Of a stretch of 64,000 nucleotides of DNA, positions 34,249 to 42,085 are shown piece by piece. Every line of letters starts with the position of its first letter. Positions within the stretch are counted from its first letter, which is position 1. The stretch is from Arthrobacter sp. zg-Y238 (lineage in GTDB: Bacteria; Actinomycetota; Actinomycetes; Actinomycetales; Micrococcaceae). Where the stretch lies: positions 310,001 through 374,000 of the forward strand of contig NZ_JANFLU010000010.1 in assembly GCF_024385525.1 (NCBI RefSeq). The letters run 5' to 3'. Below the pieces are notes generated by a model. The model did no database searches. It was not told the origin of the DNA and saw only the letters and a list, made by a program, of their open reading frames with translations. The translations under genes were made by a program, and so were the position numbers.

Positions 34249-35193
34249 TCAGGCCTGTGGAGCGCCCGCTGCCACTGAAGTCTGTGGATCCGCAGTCTCT
34301 GCAGGTACAGCCTCCGGGGCTGATGCCTGGGCAGCAGGGGCTTCGTGCGCGCCGACCGGGGGCGGCGGCACGGGCAGCAGGGCACGGCCGGCGGCAACGG
34401 CATCAATACTGGTCTGCCAGACCCGGCGCAATGCGCAGAACTTGAACCAGTGCTGGGGCAACACCTCAGGATTGGCCCGCATGGGACGCACCTCCGTCTG
34501 GCCAACAGCGACGCCCAGCAGCAGCGGGTCCTGTCCGTAGGCCCACGGCTCCCAGGTGCCGGCACCGGCGTCGACCAGCGACTCCTGTGCCTTCATCCCG
34601 GCGACGAGCTGCATCACGACCTTGTCATCCAGCTGTTTCACCTGCCCGTCGCGGTCGGTGTTCTTGGTCTTGTAATCGATCAGGCACAGCCGGCCGCCGA
34701 TCCGAGCGACCAGGTCCAGGGTGCCGGCGTAGCCCAGCTCGGCGTTCCACACGGTGATTTCCGGCGCGATGGGCTGGACGTCGTAGAGCTTCCACCATTC
34801 GTCGAACCGGTCCGCGAACTGGTGCTCGCCGCGGGCCGCAAGCTCCTCGCGGGCACGTTCGAGTTCATGCGGGCGGTCCAGAGCGCGGAGCGCAACCTGC
34901 TCACAGTAGAAATGGACGCGTGTACCCCGCTGCGCGGCGGCGTCGCGGTAGCGTTCCGAAGCCGAGGACGCCTCCTTCACCACGGAGCGCAGCTGCGACG
35001 GGCTGCCGAGGGCGGCGGTCAGTTTGGGATCCTTGACGACGGCGGAGGCGGCCATATAGCTGTGCCAGCCGTCCAGGGACGTAGACCCCTGGGAAATCAC
35101 CGTGGTGATGGACGGGACCGTGGGCGGCTCGGAGAGCGACCGCGAATACATGCGTCCGTATTCGGTTGCGTGTGCCAGTGCTGGTTCAGTCAT
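34249..35193 (-). CDS. PD-(D/E)XK nuclease family protein (RecB/Cas4-like fold)
   Basis: A 314-residue protein whose central part matches a RecB-type nuclease: RGTRVHFYCEQ (helix-1 His), then EITVWNAELGYAGTLDLV with the catalytic Asp in GTLD, and CLIDYKTKN as the (D/E)XK motif. No Cys cluster for an Fe-S cofactor is seen, unlike Cas4/AddB. The last 40 residues are low-complexity Pro/Ala. It lies 74 nt upstream of def on the same strand. The wider role (DNA repair or processing) is not established. Confidence 0.75.
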   Translation of the reverse strand: MTEPALAHATEYGRMYSRSLSEPPTVPSITTVISQGSTSLDGWHSYMAASAVVKDPKLTAALGSPSQLRSVVKEASSASERYRDAAAQRGTRVHFYCEQVALRALDRPHELERAREELAARGEHQFADRFDEWWKLYDVQPIAPEITVWNAELGYAGTLDLVARIGGRLCLIDYKTKNTDRDGQVKQLDDKVVMQLVAGMKAQESLVDAGAGTWEPWAYGQDPLLLGVAVGQTEVRPMRANPEVLPQHWFKFCALRRVWQTSIDAVAAGRALLPVPPPPVGAHEAPAAQASAPEAVPAETADPQTSVAAGAPQA

Positions 35194-35252
35194 GTTTCCA
35201 GTCTGCCACCCGGCGGTGACAGTCTGCTTTCGGCTCCCCGCACGGTCTGTGC

Positions 35253-35963
35253 CTAGCGGCGTCCGCCTGCGCGGACCCGGTCCATCACGGCATCGACGCG
35301 GCTTCGAATTTCATCCTTGCCTCCGACCAGCCCGAAAGGAGGGCCGTCGTCCGTAGTGCCCCACGGCACGAGTACGTCAAAGTCCAGATCACGGACCTGC
35401 GCGAGGCTGGCGAGGTAATCGCCTCGAAGGTGCTCGTCCAGAACCACCGCTTTCCACTCGCCGTGCTCAATCCAGATGAAGTCCCCGGTGAACAGGAAGC
35501 GCCTGTCCCCGTTGTTCCATAGGTAGCTTGTTGTGCCCGCAGTGTGTCCCGGCGTCGGAATTACCTCAAGGTCTTCGCCGATCATCTGACGCCGGTCAAA
35601 CACGGCCGACACCGGAAGCGACCCGGCCACCTCGGCCCGGTCCCCCTCATGGACGTATACCGGAATATCGAACTCCGGCGCTCCGTACATCGCTTCATGG
35701 GCGTGGTTGATCAGCAGCCGAGCAGCTCCACCCCGGTCCATGATGGCCTCCGCGGAGCTGTTGATCCCCGGCGAGTTGTAAACAATCATGTTGCCGCCGG
35801 GCCGCTCGAGGACGAACGAGCGAAGCAGCACGTTGTGCTGATAGGGCAGGCGCACGGCGGAAGTGGCAAGCAGCCCGTCCAAGGGTGCGTGCAACGGGCC
35901 GGTATCCGGAAGGGTCACGATTGGCTCCGTAGTCATTGGGTCCGCAGTGTGGATGCAGGACAT
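35253..35963 (-). CDS. MBL-fold metallohydrolase with incomplete metal motif
   Basis: A 236-residue metallo-beta-lactamase-fold protein. The strand-turn LINHAHEAMYG corresponds to HxHxDH but lacks the Asp-His pair; the later metal His (PTPGHTAGT) and bridging Asp (FTGDFIW) are present. It could therefore bind one metal or none at the second site. The start at 35963 (MSCIHTADP) or 35936 (MTTEPIV) is possible; neither has a strong ribosome binding site. It lies downstream of the tRNA-Val terminator. The function is unknown. Confidence 0.75.
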   Translation of the reverse strand: MSCIHTADPMTTEPIVTLPDTGPLHAPLDGLLATSAVRLPYQHNVLLRSFVLERPGGNMIVYNSPGINSSAEAIMDRGGAARLLINHAHEAMYGAPEFDIPVYVHEGDRAEVAGSLPVSAVFDRRQMIGEDLEVIPTPGHTAGTTSYLWNNGDRRFLFTGDFIWIEHGEWKAVVLDEHLRGDYLASLAQVRDLDFDVLVPWGTTDDGPPFGLVGGKDEIRSRVDAVMDRVRAGGRR

Positions 35964-35999
35964 AACTACGCCCCAAAAGGAGCCGGCGCCAGATAGACG

Positions 36000-36035
36000 C
36001 AAAAAGCCGCCACCTTCCCGAAGGAAAGTGACGGC
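36000..36035 (-). terminator. Rho-independent terminator of tRNA-Val(CAC)
   Basis: On the minus strand GCCGTCACTTTCC pairs with GGAAGGTGGCGGC around TTCG, followed by TTTTTG. The UUCG loop and T-tract make it a strong intrinsic terminator. It lies 10 nt after the tRNA 3' end. Confidence 0.85.
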
Positions 36036-36045
36036 CAGTGAAGGG

Positions 36046-36117
36046 TGGGCGATACTGGGTTCGAACCAGTGACCTCTTCGGTGTGAACGAAGCGCGCTAC
36101 CACTGCGCCAATCGCCC
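36046..36117 (-). tRNA. tRNA-Val (anticodon CAC)
   Basis: A 72-nt cloverleaf on the minus strand: acceptor GGGCGAT/ATCGCCC, anticodon stem CTTCG/CGAAG with loop TTCACAC giving CAC, and T-loop GGTTCGAACC. It decodes GUG. CCA is not encoded. It is transcribed away from the tRNA cluster at 36331-36977. Confidence 0.93.
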
Positions 36118-36330
36118 TTCAATTTATGCACTCGCGTTGATGCGCCCGGAAGCACTCCAACGTGTAAAGATGCTAGCCCAGATCCCGCCCGAGTCCAAAC
36201 CAGGGCCGTTCCCGGGGCCGATTGGACGAACCCGCAAACGTCCTATAGAGTTTTTCTTCGTTGGAAAGCGGGGGTTCGCCGCGGAAAGCGCAAGCAATCC
36301 GGGGACGATAGCTCCCAACCTGATCAACAT

Positions 36331-36404
36331 GCGGACGTAGCTCAGCTGGCTAGAGCACCACCTTGCCAAGGTGGATGTCGCGGGTTCGAATCCCGTCGTC
36401 CGCT
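36331..36404 (+). tRNA. tRNA-Gly (anticodon GCC), copy 1
   Basis: Acceptor GCGGACG/CGTCCGC, D-arm GCTCAGCTGGCTAGAGC, anticodon stem CCACC/GGTGG with loop TTGCCAA, T-arm CGGGTTCGAATCCCG. It decodes GGC and GGU. It is identical to the copies at 36677 and 36904. Confidence 0.95.
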
Positions 36405-36474
36405 CGCAAGTCACTGTACAAGCCGCTCCCGGTTTTGCCGGGTTCGGTTCTCCAAAGCTTTATGCGGCGGTTAC

Positions 36475-36545
36475 GGTGGGGTGGCCGAGAGGCGAGGCAG
36501 CGGCCTGCAAAGCCGTATACGCGGGTTCGAATCCCGTCCCCACCT
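36475..36545 (+). tRNA. tRNA-Cys (anticodon GCA)
   Basis: A 71-nt cloverleaf: acceptor GGTGGGG/CCCCACC, anticodon arm CGGC-CTGCAAA-GCCG giving GCA, T-arm CGGGTTCGAATCCCG. It decodes UGC and UGU. It is the only copy in the window. Confidence 0.93.
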
Positions 36546-36576
36546 CCACAGTGGATTGTAAAGAACCCATTTATGG

Positions 36577-36648
36577 GCGCGATTGGCGCAGCGGTAGCGC
36601 GCTTCCCTGACACGGAAGAGGTCACTGGTTCGATCCCAGTATCGCGCA
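36577..36648 (+). tRNA. tRNA-Val (anticodon GAC), copy 1
   Basis: Acceptor GCGCGAT/ATCGCGC, anticodon stem CTTCC/GGAAG with loop CTGACAC giving GAC, T-loop GGTTCGATCC. It decodes GUC and GUU. It is identical to the copy at 36807. Confidence 0.95.
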
Positions 36649-36676
36649 CGAACAGTACTGTTTCAGTGCTTTTCTT

Positions 36677-36750
36677 GCGGACGTAGCTCAGCTGGCTAGA
36701 GCACCACCTTGCCAAGGTGGATGTCGCGGGTTCGAATCCCGTCGTCCGCT
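36677..36750 (+). tRNA. tRNA-Gly (anticodon GCC), copy 2
   Basis: Identical in sequence to 36331-36404, with anticodon loop TTGCCAA. It forms part of a Gly-Val-Gly-Val-Gly series produced by tandem duplication. Confidence 0.95.
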
Positions 36751-36806
36751 CTCCCTTCTGCTTATGGTTTTCCAGGAGTAATCCTGAACGGGCCGAGCAG
36801 TTTAGG

Positions 36807-36878
36807 GCGCGATTGGCGCAGCGGTAGCGCGCTTCCCTGACACGGAAGAGGTCACTGGTTCGATCCCAGTATCGCGCA
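36807..36878 (+). tRNA. tRNA-Val (anticodon GAC), copy 2
   Basis: Identical to 36577-36648, anticodon loop CTGACAC. The flanking spacer differs from that of copy 1 except for the bases next to the tRNA ends. Confidence 0.95.
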
Positions 36879-36903
36879 CGGACAGTTTCGACTGTTTGCA
36901 TTT

Positions 36904-36977
36904 GCGGACGTAGCTCAGCTGGCTAGAGCACCACCTTGCCAAGGTGGATGTCGCGGGTTCGAATCCCGTCGTCCGCT
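36904..36977 (+). tRNA. tRNA-Gly (anticodon GCC), copy 3
   Basis: Identical to the copies at 36331 and 36677. It is the last tRNA of the cluster, 24 nt before the terminator hairpin. Confidence 0.95.
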
Positions 36978-37000
36978 CTCCCCCGGTTTTGGCCGGCTTA

Positions 37001-37034
37001 GAAGGAACAGGTTTTTACCTGTTCCTTCTTTTGT
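37001..37034 (+). terminator. Rho-independent terminator of the tRNA cluster
   Basis: A perfect 12-bp stem GAAGGAACAGGT/ACCTGTTCCTTC with a TTTT loop is followed by TTTTG and TTT. It ends the Gly-Cys-Val-Gly-Val-Gly transcript. Confidence 0.93.
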
Positions 37035-37084
37035 TTAACCCGCAGTTCATACCGGCCTGATCTGCTCGGTGGTAAAAGCTAAGT

Positions 37085-37111
37085 TTGCTTATTAGTCGGC
37101 CTACAGATAAT
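37085..37111 (+). promoter_or_regulatory. Putative promoter of the small membrane protein gene
   Basis: TTGCTT (37085-37090) and GATAAT (37106-37111) are spaced by 15 bp, slightly short, about 95 nt before the ATG at 37208. The local AT-richness is unusual for this genome, which supports a promoter here. Confidence 0.4.
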
Positions 37112-37207
37112 GTCTTTCGAGTAGAGAAAATGTCGACCTGGTTTCAGTAGCGGGATCAAAGTTGCATGGCCGATAGGCCGCTCACACCACTACTTGAGGA
37201 GAACCAC

Positions 37208-37495
37208 ATGGCTAATACGCAGACTCACAACGAGCACACGAACACCACCGTTCGCAACGCCAACGACATCAAGGTGTCCACGCGGACCCTCGAATTCGCC
37301 GTTTACGTCCTGGCCGTTATCGCCACGATCATCACGGCAGCTGTTGTTGGCGACAACGCCAGCGAAAACGGCCTTGACGCGTTCAACGCCGCACAGGCGA
37401 TGGAATACATCACCTTCCTCACGGTCGGTCTGATGGTTGCCCGCGGCTTGGCCAAGTCCGGCCACCGCGGACACAACAGCAACAACAACGCGTAA
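37208..37495 (+). CDS. Small two-helix membrane protein, function unknown
   Basis: A 95-residue protein: hydrophilic N-terminus rich in Asn/Thr/His (about residues 1-25), two hydrophobic helices (about 31-48 and 66-82) joined by an acidic loop, and a His/Asn-rich basic tail. GAGGAG lies 6 nt before the ATG. It stands alone between the tRNA cluster and a GNAT gene, with its own leader of about 90 nt. The Asn-rich ends and strong translation signals suggest a well-expressed envelope peptide; no family was recognised. Confidence 0.75.
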   Translation: MANTQTHNEHTNTTVRNANDIKVSTRTLEFAVYVLAVIATIITAAVVGDNASENGLDAFNAAQAMEYITFLTVGLMVARGLAKSGHRGHNSNNNA

Positions 37496-37589
37496 CCAGC
37501 GTTTTCCGGCCTTGTGCCGGACACTTATTCCGGCGCGGCGCTCTTTGAGCTCCGTGCCGGAATTGTTTTAACTGCTTAGAGTGTGGCCT

Positions 37590-38567
37590 ATGGAAATCCG
37601 CCCGCTGGACATCAATGATGACCGCGCTATGTCCGAGGCCTACCGCGTTGAATGCGTGGCAAACCAAAGCGTAAGGCCCGGCTGGATTCCTCTCAGCAGG
37701 GAATCACGCATTCTCGGCTGGCGCACGCCTAACGGATGGCGGAACCATCTCCTCGGAGTTTGGAACGGGGCCACGCTAATTGGTTTCGCGGCCGGTATGA
37801 ATTCAACCGACACTCCGGACACCACATGGATATTCGTTTGGGTCGACCCCGCCCACCAAAATGCAGGGATTGGTTCGGCATTGGCCCGTGCGGCGGAAGA
37901 CGCCAGTCCGGCGTCGACGGCGAGGTTCGTGGCAAGCGCTTACCGGTCCACCACAAGCGAGATCGACGCGCTCACGCGGGCCTTCGCCTCTCCTTTGGGC
38001 TATTCCCAGGCAACCACTGAAACCGTCGTGGAACTTGATCTCCGTGATATGCAGCTAGCGAGTCCGACGACGGCGCCCGGCTACGAAATCTCAACGCACG
38101 TCAACGGCGTCCCGGAGCGGTTCCGCGAACAGGTAGGCCAGATCAAGGGCCTGGTCGATGCCGAGGCGCCCAACGGCGAGCTCGGCTGGGGTGAGGCACC
38201 GGTATCGCCCGATGAATATGCCGATGAGCTGGACCTGTGGGTCGCTCAGGGTTCCACGGTGTTCGAGTCCATAGCCGTGGACGCTGCCGGAAAGGTTGCG
38301 GCCTGGACCTGCTTGGTAGCGGCAGCCGACGCTGAACGGCCGGCACAGATTGAAGGAACGCTCGTCGTCTCCGGCCACCGCGGCCACGGCCTCGGAGCAG
38401 CCGTGAAGTTGGCGTCCCTGCACCGGGCTGTCGAATCCGGCAAGGTGCATAGGGTCCGGACCAGCAGCGATGCCCGAAATGTCTGGATGCGTTCCATCAA
38501 CTCCGCGCTGGGTTTCACGCCCGTGGAGACGGAAATCATCCTGCAGAAGGAAACCGTCAGCCCGTGA
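37590..38567 (+). CDS. Tandem GNAT N-acetyltransferase
   Basis: A 325-residue protein made of two GNAT domains. The N-terminal one (about residues 1-155) has VDPAHQNAGIGSALARAAE as acetyl-CoA loop; the C-terminal one (about 165-325) has VVSGHRGHGLGAAVKLASL, the more canonical RGxGxG/A form, and ends with NSALGFTPVE. This two-domain design resembles the mycothiol-synthase-like and other actinobacterial double GNATs, but no specific substrate can be named. The ATG at 37590 follows an in-frame GTG at 37581; no strong ribosome binding site exists. Its end overlaps the convergent gene by 11 nt. Confidence 0.85.
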   Translation: MEIRPLDINDDRAMSEAYRVECVANQSVRPGWIPLSRESRILGWRTPNGWRNHLLGVWNGATLIGFAAGMNSTDTPDTTWIFVWVDPAHQNAGIGSALARAAEDASPASTARFVASAYRSTTSEIDALTRAFASPLGYSQATTETVVELDLRDMQLASPTTAPGYEISTHVNGVPERFREQVGQIKGLVDAEAPNGELGWGEAPVSPDEYADELDLWVAQGSTVFESIAVDAAGKVAAWTCLVAAADAERPAQIEGTLVVSGHRGHGLGAAVKLASLHRAVESGKVHRVRTSSDARNVWMRSINSALGFTPVETEIILQKETVSP

Positions 38568-39054
38568 CCGCGTCCGCTGCCACGCTTGCGGTATACAACG
38601 TCTCAAAAGTGGAATGCAGCGGCCAGAACTGTGCGGCAGGAATGGCGGCGCCGGCGACGGCGGCTTCCAAATACACGAGGTGGGTAATCCAGCCGGGGCC
38701 GTAGGAATCGACGAGGGTCCCCAGACCGTAGTGCACGAAGTCCATCACCGCCCCCGCCTCCGTGTCACCCAGCCGGATGCTGATCCGCGACTCGGGTTCC
38801 TCGGGGAACTCCCAGCTCATGGCCAACCGGCGAGGCTCGTCCATGTCAGTAATGACGCTGCGCGACAAGTAGCCTCCGCTATGGTCGACGACGATTGTTC
38901 CGCCGGTCCGAGCGTCGCATTCAAGGGGACGGCCCAGCCACTGGGACAAAAGGGCGGCGTCAGTGAACCCCGCCCACACGGCTTGTGCCGGGGCGGAAAA
39001 CGCCCAGGAAATCAGAAGCGAACCGTCGGCGGTTGATACAGAGGTGAGCGGCAT
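38557..39054 (-). CDS. SRPBCC/AHSA1-domain protein
   Basis: A 165-residue START-like ligand-binding protein. ISWAFSAPAQAVWAGFTDAALLSQWLG is the characteristic first helix and strand of the activator-of-Hsp90 homologue 1 group (described here by ends: ISWAF to SQWLG, about residues 14-40), and the LAMSWEFPEEPESRISI strand follows. The ATG at 39054 has no strong ribosome binding site; a GTG at 39090 is possible. It lies upstream of nothing co-directional within 40 nt except the PH-like membrane gene, which ends at 39094. The ligand is unknown. Confidence 0.82.
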   Translation of the reverse strand: MPLTSVSTADGSLLISWAFSAPAQAVWAGFTDAALLSQWLGRPLECDARTGGTIVVDHSGGYLSRSVITDMDEPRRLAMSWEFPEEPESRISIRLGDTEAGAVMDFVHYGLGTLVDSYGPGWITHLVYLEAAVAGAAIPAAQFWPLHSTFETLYTASVAADAVTG

Positions 39055-39093
39055 GTCGAAGATTGTGGCATACGGATACGCGTGCCGCACGGA

Positions 39094-39576
39094 TCAGTTT
39101 CCGATGGCCAGTGCCATCTGTTCAGCGGACGCGAGATCAGCCAGCACCACCTGGTAGCGGTGGCCACCGGCGTCGGAGAACGTGACAGCACCGGCGCCGC
39201 CCATATTCAGTCTCGTCAGGGAGCCGCGTCCGTGCCGCGTCACCGGCCAGTTCACGAGTCCGGTGTTCTGCCCGTTGTCTTTGGCCACCATGATGTCCTG
39301 CACGTTTTGGCGCTGAATGGTGCGCTTCCACAGGGGACCTCTCAGGGTGACGGCCTGCTGGTCCACCGAGACCGTAATCCGCGCAACGAAACACCACCAG
39401 CCGGCAGCGAGCAGGAACGCTGCGGCGGCTACATACAGATGCCAGACCGACTCGACAGCTGCCCCACCCGCCAACGCGGCCCCGACGGCCGCAAGAAAGG
39501 CACCGCCTCCCCACCGAAGCCATCCGGGCGAACGTTCCACGAACCTGACACTGCTTGCCGGTGCCTGCGGCGCCAT
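39094..39576 (-). CDS. Membrane protein with PH-like C-terminal domain
   Basis: A 160-residue protein with two hydrophobic helices (about residues 24-44 and 48-66) followed by a soluble domain starting [20 protein letters not shown], resembling bacterial PH (bPH2-like) domains. GAGGGGG lies 6 nt before the ATG at 39576, so the longer frame from 39600 is not used. It precedes the SRPBCC gene by 40 nt on the same strand, a possible two-gene unit. The function is unknown. Confidence 0.7.
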   Translation of the reverse strand: MAPQAPASSVRFVERSPGWLRWGGGAFLAAVGAALAGGAAVESVWHLYVAAAAFLLAAGWWCFVARITVSVDQQAVTLRGPLWKRTIQRQNVQDIMVAKDNGQNTGLVNWPVTRHGRGSLTRLNMGGAGAVTFSDAGGHRYQVVLADLASAEQMALAIGN

Positions 39577-39658
39577 GGCTTTCCCCCTCATCGTTTCCAC
39601 GGGCGGTCCTGATTAGGGAACGCTACCCCATTTCCCTGCCGCCCCGAGGTGCAGCCGC

Positions 39659-40243
39659 CTATCGCATCCGTTCTTCCAGCTCGGCCAGGAACTCACGGGC
39701 AGCGGGCATGCCGGGGTCCGCGGCATCGGCGCGACGGATGGCACCCGAGAGGATCTTGGCGGCCTGGGCCGTATCGCCCTTGCTGTCAGCGAGGACTACG
39801 GCGTTGTCCAGGCTGCGGCCAAGGGGCGAGGACTCTGTCTCAGCCTGCGGAACCGGGGCTTCGTTCATGATTCGAATCCAGTTTCCCGCCGGATCGATCA
39901 GGCTGAATCCGGTCCTCCCATCCGCATTCGTGCGCCTCCGCGGGCGGGTGACGCGGGGATAGCCCGAAATCGGCAGCTTGCCGTAGGCAGCCTGCAGACC
40001 TGCTGCAAACGAGTCAAAGAGCGCTCCCGTGTCCGGCACCAGGATCCCGCAGGTGCTGTGTGATTCTTCGGCGCGGTGCCCCTCCAGCACGTAGTAGTGC
40101 AACGGAAAACCGTATCCTTCCAGTGCCAGGTAGGGGTTCGGCTTAATCTGCCGGTACCGGACCTGGAACGCCATCGCGGAAAAGAAGGCGGCTATCTCGT
40201 CAATGTCCGCGCACGGCAGCATCGGAATGACTTGCGGAGGCAT
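39659..40243 (-). CDS. VOC/glyoxalase-fold protein (bleomycin-resistance type) with helical extension
   Basis: A 194-residue protein. The first 125 residues fit one VOC unit: MLPCADIDEIAAFFSAMAF, LHYYVLEGH, and FSLIDPAGNWIRI with the terminal metal-ligand position. The segment about 130-194 is an added helical region (DNAVVLADSKGDTAQAAKIL) resembling one or two TPR-like helices. Bleomycin-resistance proteins of this type bind drugs without catalysis. The ATG at 40243 has AAGGGC directly upstream. Confidence 0.78.
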   Translation of the reverse strand: MPPQVIPMLPCADIDEIAAFFSAMAFQVRYRQIKPNPYLALEGYGFPLHYYVLEGHRAEESHSTCGILVPDTGALFDSFAAGLQAAYGKLPISGYPRVTRPRRRTNADGRTGFSLIDPAGNWIRIMNEAPVPQAETESSPLGRSLDNAVVLADSKGDTAQAAKILSGAIRRADAADPGMPAAREFLAELEERMR

Positions 40244-40344
40244 GCCCTTATTCTGCGCCTCGGTCCAGCTCGCGAACAGGGCGCAGTGGTCCTTCCGGGC
40301 TCCTGCTGACCGCTGCGCACATCGGTTCGGTCTAGGGTGACGCC

Positions 40345-41025
40345 ATGGAGGACATCGAACCGTACTGGCTGCCGCGGCCACCGCTGGGAGATCGCGTTGC
40401 CGAATCCGATCTTGAGGCAGCGGCGGCATCCGTTCACACCGCCGACGGCGGATGGGTCCAGCCGCCGCCGGGGCTCCCTGTCTGGGTTTTCCTGGACCGG
40501 CTGGTCCATTCCTTCGGGTACCTGCTTCACGGGTCACCGGACCCGGGAATTGAAGTGTTTGAACCGCGGACACCCGTTGACTACTCCCCCGATGACTTCA
40601 GTAAACAGAAGGCCGTTTATGCCGCCGGTGACGGGATCTGGCCGATTTTCTATGCGGTGGTCAGCCGCCCCCAGCCGGGCCTGAGGTTCCTCAACAGCGC
40701 GCTCCAGTTTGTCCGGCACAACGGAGCCACCAGTGGAATGCACTATTTCTTCTCGGTCTCCCCGGGAAATGCGTTGGCTCCCCTGTGGCGGAACGGAACC
40801 GTATATGTTCTGCCCCGGAAGGGATTTTCCCGCCAGCCGCGTGAACGTCTCGGGCGGCATGTCATCGAGGAGCCCCATTGGGCATCACCGTCTCCTGTGC
40901 GGCCTCTCGCGAAAGTCGCTGTCGTACCGGCGGATTTTCCCTTCATGGGGAAGGTACGGAAACACGACGCGGCGGAGGTCGACGTGAAAGCCCTGAAAGA
41001 CCCGGATGGCTACCCCTGGCTCTGA
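40345..41025 (+). CDS. Conserved hypothetical protein
   Basis: A 226-residue soluble protein rich in Pro, Trp and His, with no signal peptide or membrane segment. Visible features are PPPGLPVWVFLDRLVHS (about residues 39-55) and a Ser/Gly/His-containing stretch NGATSGMHYFFSVSPGNALA. Codon usage is that of its neighbours. It resembles uncharacterised actinobacterial proteins that may be small-molecule or toxin-associated, but I do not recognise a family. It is divergent from the VOC gene. Confidence 0.7.
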   Translation: MEDIEPYWLPRPPLGDRVAESDLEAAAASVHTADGGWVQPPPGLPVWVFLDRLVHSFGYLLHGSPDPGIEVFEPRTPVDYSPDDFSKQKAVYAAGDGIWPIFYAVVSRPQPGLRFLNSALQFVRHNGATSGMHYFFSVSPGNALAPLWRNGTVYVLPRKGFSRQPRERLGRHVIEEPHWASPSPVRPLAKVAVVPADFPFMGKVRKHDAAEVDVKALKDPDGYPWL

Positions 41026-41138
41026 CCCGTCCTGCCGCGTCCGGCGTCGTCCCGTCACCGCACCTGACTCGCTGGTGACCCAGCCGGTCCGGGCATAGTC
41101 TTTCACCACTCCCGCGGGTCCACCTGAAAGGAACCTTC

Positions 41139-41996
41139 ATGACCATTGCCATCTTCGGCGCGACCGGACAACTTGGCGGACTCACCATCGATGCCCTGAT
41201 CGGACGCGGTGTCGCGCCGGGCGATGTCCTAGCCCTGGGCCGGAACCAGGACCGGCTGGCTGAGTTCGCCGGCCGCGGCCTGCGTACGGCACGGGTTGAC
41301 CTCAACGAAGCCGCCACCACAGCGGGTGTGCTGGACGGCGTCGAAAAGGTCCTGCTCATTTCCATGAGCGAACCGGGACGCAGGATTGCGCAGCACACAA
41401 ACGCAGTCGAGGCAGCGCAGACCGCCGGCGTCCGCCACCTTGTCTACACGTCGGTCCTTAATGCGCCGACGACGGTGCTCGCCCTCGCTCCGGAGCATCG
41501 GGCAACCGAGGAACTCATCACCGCATCCGGCATTCCGGCGACCTTTCTGCGCCACGGCTGGTACACGCAAAACCACCGGCAGGAGTTCGACGCCGCGAGG
41601 CAAACCGGCGTCGTCGCCAACAGTGTGGGTTCAGGGCGCATTGCCAGCGCGCCGCGCCGGGACTATGCCGAGGCAGCCGCCGTCGTGCTCAGCACGCCAG
41701 GCCACGAAGGCAAGGCCTATGAACTATCCGGCGATACGGCCTGGACCTACACGGAGTTCGCGGCTGCCGCGCAGGAGGTGCTTGAAACCCCGGTGCGCTA
41801 CGAGGTCCTGACTCCGGAGGAGGAACAGAAACAGTTGATCGCCCTCGGGCTTGATGAGGTGACCGCGGGCTTCCTGGGTACGCTCAATGCCAACATGCGC
41901 GACGGTGCGTTGGCTCCGGCACCCGGTGAGCTGTCCAAACTGATCGGGCGGCCTACCGAGCCGCTGATCGAGACTATGCGGGCCTGGGCCCGCTGA
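41139..41996 (+). CDS. NmrA-like NAD(P)H-dependent oxidoreductase (quinone oxidoreductase 2-like)
   Basis: A 285-residue atypical SDR. The cofactor motif is IFGATGQLGG (about residues 4-13), followed by GVRHLVYTSVLNA and the LRHGWYTQNH segment typical of QOR2/YtfG and NmrA-like proteins, which lack the classical YxxxK. Characterised members reduce quinones or sense NADP(H). AAAGGAAC lies 6 nt before the ATG. Monocistronic by spacing. Confidence 0.87.
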   Translation: MTIAIFGATGQLGGLTIDALIGRGVAPGDVLALGRNQDRLAEFAGRGLRTARVDLNEAATTAGVLDGVEKVLLISMSEPGRRIAQHTNAVEAAQTAGVRHLVYTSVLNAPTTVLALAPEHRATEELITASGIPATFLRHGWYTQNHRQEFDAARQTGVVANSVGSGRIASAPRRDYAEAAAVVLSTPGHEGKAYELSGDTAWTYTEFAAAAQEVLETPVRYEVLTPEEEQKQLIALGLDEVTAGFLGTLNANMRDGALAPAPGELSKLIGRPTEPLIETMRAWAR

Positions 41997-42085
41997 TAGC
42001 GCCTGCTTGCGCCTCGTCAGCCCGCCCGGCGCTGCAGCCGCCGGCGTACGGCTATGAAGACAACGCCGGCAAGGATGATGTGCAC

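Noticed and set aside
34249-35193. PD-(D/E)XK protein as Cas4
   Set aside because: No Fe-S cysteine cluster, no other cas genes and no CRISPR repeats nearby.
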